Shown here one piece after another: positions 6,667-13,563 of a stretch of DNA of 20,948 bases (position 1 is the stretch's first letter; each line of letters begins with the position of its first letter). Below the pieces are notes generated by a model, which worked only from the letters and a program-made list of their open reading frames with translations, did no database searches and had not been told where the DNA came from. The translations under genes were made by a program, and so were the position numbers. Location of the stretch: the NCBI GenBank assembly GCA_009786675.1, contig WQRP01000009.1:1-20948 (forward strand). Reading direction: 5' to 3'. Source of the DNA: Treponema sp. GTDB lineage: Bacteria > Spirochaetota > Spirochaetia > Treponematales > Breznakiellaceae.

Positions 6667-9600
6667 ATGAAAATGGGGGCGGGAAAAAAAAGGATAGGTC
6701 TCCTGCTGGCGTCGGTTCATTCCGGGGTCTCGAAAAAGTCCTGGAAGGACTTCGCCCGCGTCGCCGCGATGGAGAACGCCAGCCTGTTCGTCTTTCCGGG
6801 CGGAAGGCTCGGCGCCGGAAAGAACCACGAGAACCTGCGCAACCACGTCTACAGGCTGGCCAACCCGGGGAACCTGGACGGCTGCATAAGCTGGAGCTCC
6901 ACGATCCGGTACGGCCAGTCGAAAGAGGAGTTCCAGAAATTCCACGCCGGCCTGGATCCGCTTCCCTACGTCACCGTGGCATTCAAGTCTCCCGGGCACC
7001 CGTGCGTGGATTTCGACGCCTACAAGGGAATGAAGGCCCTTGTTACCCACTGCGTGCGGCAGCACGGCGCGAAAAAAATCGCCTTCCTGCGGGGCCCGGA
7101 CTTCCATCAGTCCGCCAGGATGCGCTTCGAGGGCTACCGCGACGCGCTGGTGGAGGCGGGCATTATAAGCGCCAGGGACGCGAGGGATGAAAACCCTTCG
7201 CCCCTTGTCACCGATCCCTTCGACTGGGAGTCCGGGTACTCGGCGGCGGAGCAGCTTTTGCGGGGGCGATCCCTGGTTCCCGGCCGGGACTTCGACACCC
7301 TGGTCGGCTCCAGCGACATGATGACCCTGGACGCGACCGACTATTTTGCCGGGCACGGCTTCCACGTCCCCGGGGACTACCGCGCCACCGGCTTCAACAA
7401 TTCCGAGGAAAGCCGCGTCGCCGAGTGCCCGCTTACGACGGTGCAGCACCCGGACGCCAAAATGGCGGAGGAAACCGTGGGCATCCTTCTTGGGATGCTG
7501 GACGGCGGGGAGCCCGGCGGGGACGTCCTTCTGGAAACCGAGGTGATAATAAGGGACTCCTGCGGCTGCTCCGGGCTTTACGGCTTTCTGCACCAGATTC
7601 CCGGCCTGCCCGTCCCGGGGGGCGACGAGAGGGAAACCCTGAAAAAACTCGCCGACCGGCATCTCCGGCCGTATTCCAGGGTCATGGACACCGTCACGGT
7701 TCCCGTTATAGAGGCGCTGGTCGGCAACGGGCCGGACTCCTTTTTCCCGGTCTTCGAAAGGGCCCTGGCCGCCTTCTTCGGGAGGGACGGGGACGCGGAG
7801 AACCTTCTCCGGCTTGTCGACGACATAAGGATGGGGGGCTACGGCCTTTCCGGAAGGTACCGGAATATGGAGGCCGGGGCGTACCGGAGCATCCTGAAGG
7901 TAAGGGAGCAGTTTTCCGCCCGCGCCGCCTTCGAGAAGGACAGGTGGAACAGGGTGCTCAGCTCCCTGAAGTCCGACCTGCTGGAGGCCGGCGACCGGTT
8001 CTCCCTGGTGCAGACCCTCGCCTGGCACCTTCCCAGGATGGGGATAGACACCGCCGCCGTGGTGCTTTACGAGAGCGAGAAAACCTCGGTTTTCGTCGGC
8101 GGCTTCTGCCCCGAGGGCACCAGCCCGGTGCGGGGGCAGCGCTTTCCCGCCGGCCTGATCGTGCCGGAGAGCTTCGGTGGGTGCCTGGGCGACGGCGTCT
8201 TCATGGTGCAGCCCCTGTTCATCGAGAACCGGTCCCTGGGCTACCTTGTCCACAGGGTTTCCTCGGGCGACGGGGTGGTCTTCGAGGAGCTTAGGTTTTC
8301 GGTGAGCTACGGGTTGCGGGGCGTGCTGCTCGCCGAGGAGACTACCCGCGTCAGGCGCGTCGCCGAGCGGACGGAACGGGCGAAGGCCGAGTTCCTGCAC
8401 GTCCTGGAGGACGGCCTCCACGCCTCGGTGTCCCCGGCCGAGGCCATGGACTTCGTCATGGCGCGGACGGACGGGATCCCGCTCGGGAAAACAGTCTTCG
8501 ACATTGAGGAGCTGCTCCCCGGCATAGGGAGCTTCCCCCTGCTGTCCGGGGATCCGTCGCGGCTCGCGCAGTGCTTTTCCCTTATCCGGGAAAGGTACCC
8601 GGGCTTGCCCGTGTCCGCCGAGATGGGCCACGGGGGGCTTTCCGTCACGTTCCGGGGATCGCCGTCGCCGGGGGAGGGGGCGGGCAGGGCGGAAAAGGTT
8701 CGGCAGTTCAGCCTGCTTCTGGCGGAGCGGGTCGTCCTTATGCACGGCGGCGACCTTTCCGTCCACGAGGATCGCTGCACGGTTTTGCTTCCCTGGACGA
8801 CGCTTACCGGGGGGGAGCCCACCGGAAACGCGGTAAGTCCCGGGCAGCAGGTGCTGGTTCTTTCGGGGCCGGATTCCCTGCCGCACGGGTTTTTCGACCT
8901 GCCGCAGGTCTACGACGCGGACGCCGTCCGCCCGGGCGGCGTCGCCTTCGTCGCCTGGAACGCCGTGGCCGCCGGCACCGGGGATCTCGTAAGGATCGCC
9001 GGCCTGCGGAACAGGGACGAGTTCGCGGGCGTCCCGTTCCTGTGCTACGGGACGCCCGCGGGCGCCAGGGAGGCCAACGACAACGCCGCCGGCAGGGCTC
9101 CCGCCGTGTCCACCCTTATGGACATGGTTGAGCTCGCCCTTAGCCCGCTTAAAAAGGGGAACATCCTTTTCGTCGGCTCCAGGGAATACTGGGCGGAAAA
9201 AATCGATCTGTTCGCGCCCGCCGGGGATGAAAACCGCCCGGGCAGGATCCGCATAGACTCCATGTCCGCCTTCAACGAGACGGTGGGCGAGGTAAGCCCC
9301 CTGCTGGTTGTCTTCGAGGGGATCGACGCCAAGGCCGCCGCCGCCGTGCGCCGCCACCCCCTGACCGTGACGGTTCCCGTAATCATGGTCGGCGACAAGG
9401 TGGACAGCCAGGCGGACGTGCTTGCCCTGGGCAGGTATCCCAGGCTTATAATCTGCCACCGGGCCGTGATCTCGTCCCCGGATTTCCGGAAGCGCGTGTG
9501 GGATCTCGCCGAGGGGGGCGAGATCCTGCCCCAGCACACCGGCGTGCTTGTAAAGAAGGCGATACTCTATTTCGACCAGAACGCCGGTTCCTATATCTCG

Positions 9601-9852
9601 CGCTGGAAGCTTGCGGACACGGTGAACGTCAGCGAGGACTACCTTTCCCGCATCTTCCACCGCGAGATGGGGCTTCCCCTGTGGGACTACCTGAACCGCC
9701 TGCGGATATTCCTGGCCGCCGAGCTTTTGCTTAGTACCGACGACTCGATCCAGGCCATAGCCTTGCGGACCGGTTTCCAGGACCAGTCGTACTTCTGCCG
9801 GATTTTCAAGAAGATGTACGGCGTTCCCCCCGGGCAGTTCCGAAGGAACTAG
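6667..9852 (+). CDS. Giant one-component regulator: LacI-type sugar-binding domain, GAF-like and dead kinase/receiver modules, AraC HTH
   Basis: A 1061-residue soluble protein. Residues 8-300 form a LacI/GalR-type periplasmic-binding fold (KKRIGLLLASVHSG start, IAFLRGPD, TLVGSSDMM). Residues 447-555 look GAF-like. A dimerisation-helix relic (AKAEFLHVLEDGLHAS) puts Asp582 where SHEIRTP would place the phospho-His. Then come an ATPase-like relic (about 602-710) without N-, G1- or G2-boxes, and two receiver-like segments (727-805, 830-945) without acidic pockets. The C-terminus (962-1061) is a full AraC-type double HTH (KLADTVNVSEDYLSRIFHRE; SIQAIALRTGFQDQSYF). It probably binds a sugar and controls the neighbouring importer and hydrolase genes; phosphorylation looks impossible. 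Upstream in-frame sequence only overlaps GH28, so the start is ATG 6667, or ATG 6673, which is better spaced from AGGA. An 8-A tract lies at codons 6-9. The domain limits are approximate. Confidence 0.85.
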   Translation: MKMGAGKKRIGLLLASVHSGVSKKSWKDFARVAAMENASLFVFPGGRLGAGKNHENLRNHVYRLANPGNLDGCISWSSTIRYGQSKEEFQKFHAGLDPLPYVTVAFKSPGHPCVDFDAYKGMKALVTHCVRQHGAKKIAFLRGPDFHQSARMRFEGYRDALVEAGIISARDARDENPSPLVTDPFDWESGYSAAEQLLRGRSLVPGRDFDTLVGSSDMMTLDATDYFAGHGFHVPGDYRATGFNNSEESRVAECPLTTVQHPDAKMAEETVGILLGMLDGGEPGGDVLLETEVIIRDSCGCSGLYGFLHQIPGLPVPGGDERETLKKLADRHLRPYSRVMDTVTVPVIEALVGNGPDSFFPVFERALAAFFGRDGDAENLLRLVDDIRMGGYGLSGRYRNMEAGAYRSILKVREQFSARAAFEKDRWNRVLSSLKSDLLEAGDRFSLVQTLAWHLPRMGIDTAAVVLYESEKTSVFVGGFCPEGTSPVRGQRFPAGLIVPESFGGCLGDGVFMVQPLFIENRSLGYLVHRVSSGDGVVFEELRFSVSYGLRGVLLAEETTRVRRVAERTERAKAEFLHVLEDGLHASVSPAEAMDFVMARTDGIPLGKTVFDIEELLPGIGSFPLLSGDPSRLAQCFSLIRERYPGLPVSAEMGHGGLSVTFRGSPSPGEGAGRAEKVRQFSLLLAERVVLMHGGDLSVHEDRCTVLLPWTTLTGGEPTGNAVSPGQQVLVLSGPDSLPHGFFDLPQVYDADAVRPGGVAFVAWNAVAAGTGDLVRIAGLRNRDEFAGVPFLCYGTPAGAREANDNAAGRAPAVSTLMDMVELALSPLKKGNILFVGSREYWAEKIDLFAPAGDENRPGRIRIDSMSAFNETVGEVSPLLVVFEGIDAKAAAAVRRHPLTVTVPVIMVGDKVDSQADVLALGRYPRLIICHRAVISSPDFRKRVWDLAEGGEILPQHTGVLVKKAILYFDQNAGSYISRWKLADTVNVSEDYLSRIFHREMGLPLWDYLNRLRIFLAAELLLSTDDSIQAIALRTGFQDQSYFCRIFKKMYGVPPGQFRRN

Positions 9853-9887
9853 CCGCCGGTTTGCCCGGTTAAACGCCGGGATAGTCC

Positions 9888-9927
9888 AATAACGTGCCAT
9901 TATTTTCCTGCGGCCCGTGCTTAAACT
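9888..9927 (+). promoter_or_regulatory. Candidate activator-dependent promoter of the importer operon
   Basis: TAAACT (9922-9927) is a fair -10 box placed about 9 bases before the permease ATG at 9936, but no -35 is recognisable at 16-18 bases. In its place lies an inverted repeat AATAA-N7-TTATT (9888-9904). A weak -35 covered by a symmetric site fits activation by the AraC-type regulator encoded just upstream. This is inference. Confidence 0.3.
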
Positions 9928-9935
9928 AAAACTGT

Positions 9936-10934
9936 ATGAAAACCTTGGTTAAAACGATGCAAAGACATCAACTGCTGCGGGAGATCGGGCGGCACCGTTC
10001 GGTGTACGGCCTTTTGCTTCTCCCGCTGGTCTACTTCGTCATCTTTAGGTACGTTCCAATCTGGAACGCCCAGATCGCGTTCAGGGATTTCGAGCCGCTT
10101 ATCGACATACCGGAAGATCCCTTTATGGCCGAGCTGCTTGGCATCGAGCCGGACGCGAACAGTACCAGGGGTGTCTTTAACAGCGTGTGGGTCGGCCTTT
10201 ACCATTTCAGGCATTTCATCAACTCGTTTTTCTTTTGGGAGATCATGCGGAACACCCTGGGCTACAGTTTCGGCAAGCTGCTTTTCGGGCTTCCCGTCGC
10301 GATACTGCTCGCGGTGATGATCTTCGAGTGTACCAAGCCCGGGCTCGCCAAGGCCGTGCAGACGCTTGCCTACCTTCCGCACTTTCTTTCCTGGGTAATT
10401 ATGTTCGGTATCCTTCAAACGATTCTGTCCCCGGACGACGGCATCCTGAACGACGCGATCCGCGCCTTCGGGGGCGAGCCCGTCGCCTTTCTTACCAACG
10501 TGCGGGCCTTCCCATGGATCGTGATCCTTTCGGATGCCTGGCACACGATGGGCTGGAGCGCGATTATCTTTATCGCCGCGCTTATCGGCATAGACCCCAC
10601 GCTGTTCGAGGCGGCGACGGTCGAGGGCGTAAGCGCCAGGCAAAGGGTTTGGTACATAACCCTGCCGTCCATTCGCCCGGTCATAATCATGGTGGTGCTT
10701 CTGCGGCTGGGGACTATCCTGGACGCGGGCTTTTTGCAGATATTCATGCTGTATTCGCCGGCGGTTTTCAGCGTGGCGGACATCGTGGATACCTGGGTGT
10801 ACAGGCAGGGGCTTCTGCACCAGCAGTTCAGCCTTGCGACCTCGGTTGGCTTGTTCAAGGGTGTCGTCGGTTTGGCTTTGATTTTAACGGCAAACTGGCT
10901 GACCAAAAAGTTCGGCGATTCGTCGATGTTCTAG
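9936..10934 (+). CDS. ABC sugar importer permease, LplB type
   Basis: A 332-residue inner-membrane permease with about six transmembrane helices. It opens with the typical LplB pattern (LLLLPLVYFVIFRYVPIW, then AFRDFEPL). It carries WVGLYHFRHFI, RNTLGYSFGKLLFGLP, QTLAYLPHFLSWVI and the cytoplasmic EAA loop that docks on the ATPase (EAATVEGVSARQRVWYITLP, near residue 224). It forms the channel heterodimer with the next gene. These importers usually carry complex oligosaccharides or uronides. ATG 9936 lacks a Shine-Dalgarno and falls at the predicted transcription start; ATG 9957 is an alternative. No ATPase gene is present in the window, so a shared MsmX/UgpC-like ATPase elsewhere is presumably used. 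Confidence 0.9.
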   Translation: MKTLVKTMQRHQLLREIGRHRSVYGLLLLPLVYFVIFRYVPIWNAQIAFRDFEPLIDIPEDPFMAELLGIEPDANSTRGVFNSVWVGLYHFRHFINSFFFWEIMRNTLGYSFGKLLFGLPVAILLAVMIFECTKPGLAKAVQTLAYLPHFLSWVIMFGILQTILSPDDGILNDAIRAFGGEPVAFLTNVRAFPWIVILSDAWHTMGWSAIIFIAALIGIDPTLFEAATVEGVSARQRVWYITLPSIRPVIIMVVLLRLGTILDAGFLQIFMLYSPAVFSVADIVDTWVYRQGLLHQQFSLATSVGLFKGVVGLALILTANWLTKKFGDSSMF

Positions 10935-10944
10935 GGGGCGCTTC

Positions 10945-11940
10945 ATGGCTGACGGGCTTGTTTTGGTGTTTTTTGTAATCGCCGCGGTTGTCGCGGTCGT
11001 CGTCTTTTTCAACTTTTACCAGATGTCCGGAAAGGGGATTGGCATCGGCAAGCGGCGGGGGACGGCGATAAAGCTTTCGGCCGGGGACAGGCTGTTCTAC
11101 GTGGGCATCGACCTGTTCCTGATTTTTATCTTTCTAATAGTCGCCATCCCAATGTGGAGCACGATCACGCTTTCCTTCCGCCCGATGGGTTTCGCCGGCA
11201 GCACCCTGGATGGGATGCTGCTCGCGCCCTGGAGGTGGTCACTGTCGGCCTACGGCGCGCTCCTGGGCAACGACGGCTTTCTGCGGGCCTTTTCCAACAG
11301 CTTTAGGATCCTTACCTTCGGCGTGGCCACCGCCCTGTTCCTTACCGTCCCTATGGCCTACGGGCTTTCGGTAAAGACCCTGCCCGGACGAAAGTTTTTA
11401 ATCGTGCTTGTGCTTATACCGTACCTTTTCCAGGTCGGCCTTATTCCCACGTACCTTGTCGTGGTGGGCGTCGGGCTTTCCAACACCCTGGCCGCGGTTT
11501 ACCTGCCCTTCGCCATAAGCACATACAACCTTCTTATAATGCGCCGCTTCTTCGAGGGCATTCCGGACGAGCTTAAGGAATCGGCCAGGATTGACGGCGC
11601 GAACGAGGTCAAGGTTCTTCTGCGGATTATACTTCCGCTTTCCAAACCGATCCTGATGACGATCGGCCTGTTCTACGGGGTTAGCTTCTGGAACGACTTT
11701 TTCAGCGCCATGCTTTACATCCACCAGGACGCCCTGCAGCCTTTGCCCATACTTCTGCGTAACATCCTTATGGGGGCGGCGATGGCCGACGTGGTGGAGA
11801 TCGGCGCCTTCGGCGACGCGCCGATCCAGGCGATAAGGGCGGCGAGCGTGTTTCTTGCCGCGATACCGATGGTTATCGCGTACCCGTTCATCCAGAAGTA
11901 CTTTACCAAGGGAACCATGCTGGGAAGCGTGAAAGGCTAG
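10945..11940 (+). CDS. ABC sugar importer permease, LplC/AraQ type
   Basis: A 331-residue second half of the importer channel, ten bases after the first permease and preceded by an AGGGGG element. The CUT1-family pattern is clear from about residue 47 (DRLFYVGIDLFLIFIFLIVA). The EAA loop reads ELKESARIDGANEVKVLLRI followed by ILPLSKPI, and the C-terminus is the usual YPFIQKYFTKGTMLGSVKG. Oddly, about 40 residues precede the normal start of this family and include an extra hydrophobic helix (GLVLVFFVIAAVVAVVVFF) and a basic linker. An internal ATG (11023) would remove that helix but has no ribosome-binding site. Same operon as the neighbouring permease and binding-protein genes. Confidence 0.9.
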   Translation: MADGLVLVFFVIAAVVAVVVFFNFYQMSGKGIGIGKRRGTAIKLSAGDRLFYVGIDLFLIFIFLIVAIPMWSTITLSFRPMGFAGSTLDGMLLAPWRWSLSAYGALLGNDGFLRAFSNSFRILTFGVATALFLTVPMAYGLSVKTLPGRKFLIVLVLIPYLFQVGLIPTYLVVVGVGLSNTLAAVYLPFAISTYNLLIMRRFFEGIPDELKESARIDGANEVKVLLRIILPLSKPILMTIGLFYGVSFWNDFFSAMLYIHQDALQPLPILLRNILMGAAMADVVEIGAFGDAPIQAIRAASVFLAAIPMVIAYPFIQKYFTKGTMLGSVKG

Positions 11941-11977
11941 ATAGATGCGCGGGAGTTTTATTTTTAGGAGGACTGTT

Positions 11978-13540
11978 ATGAAAAAACTGATGTTTGCGAT
12001 TTTGGCGGCGACCCTGATTATGTTCGCCGGCTGCCGGGGGGATGACGGGCTTGTAACCATAGAGCTATGGTACGGCGCGGCGGTTACAGAGGCGGGCCCC
12101 CCCCCCAGGGACTGGCATGTCTTGCAGAGGATACGCGACGAACTTGGCATTAACCTGGTTCTTAGCTCGCTGCCCTCGGCGGAAATCGACCAGGACGTGC
12201 GGATAAACGCCGCCGGGGCGGGCAACAACCTGCCGGATCTGTTCATGGTGCGGCGCGGGCCGTTCATGAACCTGGTGAACGCGGGGCTTATCGCGCCGGT
12301 GGATCACCTGTACGACCTTATGCCGATCAGAAGTGCCCAGCGTTACGACGAGGAAAGCCGCAGGTTTACCACGGTAAACGGCAGATCCTTTGGCTTCGCC
12401 TCCCCCGGCGCGGCGCCCAGGAACGAGGGGCTTTTGATCCGCCAGGACTGGCTGGAAAACCTGGGCCTTGACGTTCCGGTTACCCTGGACGACTTCCTGA
12501 ACGTGATGCGGGCCTTTACCTTTGACGATCCCGACGGAAACGGCGCGAACGACACCTGGGGCTTCGGCGCGTTCCAGGAACTTACCCCGCACGAGGCCGG
12601 CCTTGGCCGACGCTTCGATCCCATCTTCGGCGCTTTTGGGGTGGCCGGAACCTGGAACCTTGGCTACGAGGATCCCGGCCTAAACATCCGCAACCCCGCC
12701 TATTTCGAGGCGCTCGCCTTCGTCAGGCAGATGGTGGAGGAAGGGCTTATCGATCCGCAGTGGACGGCGCTCAGGCGCGACGACTTCCGGGCAAGGTGGA
12801 GGCAGGGGCGTTTCGGAATCATGCGGGAGCAGAACGCCGCGTTCGCCGCCCAGCACAACTACAGGGACTTTGACCTTCAGTTTCCCGAGGGCCGCTGGAT
12901 CGTGGTGGATCCTCCGGTGGGGCCCCATGGCCACAGTTCCGTGGGCGTGCACACTCCGTCGTTCCGCATCTACGCCGTTTCCACCCGGGCAATGATAGAG
13001 GGGAAAGGCCCCTACATCGCCAGGCTTCTTGAATGGATGACGGAAAACTATTTCCTGCTTGGCTGGGGCGTTGAGGGCGACAATTTCGTGTTCGACGAGA
13101 ACGGCGTGCCCACGGTCGACGGCATCCCGGATCGCTCGCGCGGTTTCGACCAGCCGGCGATGCAGCGGTACACCCAGCTTCGCAACAAGGTTTTCTACAA
13201 CGGCGACGTCGAGCTTGCCGCGCGCTTCCCCACCTGGACGACGATGGCCGGCAGGGAAATGAGCGCGCTGTGGACGCTTCGCGAGATGCAGTCAAGGCCA
13301 TGGACGCCGAACACCGGAGCCGACGCGCTTCCGCTGCCCAACGCCGACGTGGAGCGTTTGTACAACCAGCGGATCGTGGAGTTCGTTACCGGCACGATTC
13401 CGCTTACCCGGGCTAACTGGAACACCTTCCTTGACGAGTTCGACAGGGTCGGCGGCGGGGTCTGGGAGGACGCCGCGATAGCCGCGGCCAGGGAGTCGGG
13501 CTTTATCCAGGCGCCGCTGGTCGCGGCGGCGATTGACTAA
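11978..13540 (+). CDS. Extracellular solute-binding lipoprotein, LplA/family 1 type
   Basis: A 520-residue sugar-binding lipoprotein. ATG 11978 is chosen because AGGAGG (11966-11971) lies six bases upstream and a signal peptide starts there; an in-frame ATG at 11945 lacks both. The signal peptide is MKKLMFAILAATLIMFAGC with the lipobox cysteine at residue 19. The mature protein shows LplA-family features: IELWYG, a loop reading DDPDGNGANDTWGFG that resembles a calcium-binding loop, GIMREQNAAF, and a C-terminal helical region (NQRIVEFVTGTIPLT). It should deliver an oligosaccharide to the two permeases encoded just before. A run of ten C residues (12097-12106) in codons 40-43 is a possible slippage site. 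It is followed after 23 bases by the GH105 gene. Confidence 0.92.
   Translation: MKKLMFAILAATLIMFAGCRGDDGLVTIELWYGAAVTEAGPPPRDWHVLQRIRDELGINLVLSSLPSAEIDQDVRINAAGAGNNLPDLFMVRRGPFMNLVNAGLIAPVDHLYDLMPIRSAQRYDEESRRFTTVNGRSFGFASPGAAPRNEGLLIRQDWLENLGLDVPVTLDDFLNVMRAFTFDDPDGNGANDTWGFGAFQELTPHEAGLGRRFDPIFGAFGVAGTWNLGYEDPGLNIRNPAYFEALAFVRQMVEEGLIDPQWTALRRDDFRARWRQGRFGIMREQNAAFAAQHNYRDFDLQFPEGRWIVVDPPVGPHGHSSVGVHTPSFRIYAVSTRAMIEGKGPYIARLLEWMTENYFLLGWGVEGDNFVFDENGVPTVDGIPDRSRGFDQPAMQRYTQLRNKVFYNGDVELAARFPTWTTMAGREMSALWTLREMQSRPWTPNTGADALPLPNADVERLYNQRIVEFVTGTIPLTRANWNTFLDEFDRVGGGVWEDAAIAAARESGFIQAPLVAAAID
12097..12106 (+). repeat. C10 homopolymer inside the solute-binding lipoprotein gene
   Basis: Ten consecutive C encode Pro-Pro-Pro (plus the last base of the preceding Gly codon) about 20 residues after the lipobox. 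Loss or gain of one base leads to TAA at 12151-12153 in one frame or TAA at 12204-12206 in the other. A slip would therefore abolish the protein. Confidence 0.9.
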
Positions 13541-13563
13541 TCAAAGGCACGGGGGAAATTTTT

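Noticed and set aside
6684..6691. A8 tract at the start of the giant regulator as a switch
   Set aside because: It encodes ordinary Lys codons beside the start and nothing else supports slippage; eight A is within chance for Lys-Lys codons.
9864..9880. CCCGG/CCGGG hairpin after the giant regulator as a terminator
   Set aside because: The stem is five pairs long and no T-run follows.
6295..9900. A 1201-codon open frame on the - strand opposite the GH28 end and the giant regulator
   Set aside because: It mirrors a confidently assigned + strand gene, its predicted protein is rich in Gly, Pro, Arg and His without domain patterns, and GC-rich third positions suppress stops in this antisense phase.
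11945..11977. Upstream ATG 11945 as the start of the binding lipoprotein
   Set aside because: It would put eleven extra residues ahead of a perfect signal peptide and run through the AGGAGG that serves ATG 11978.
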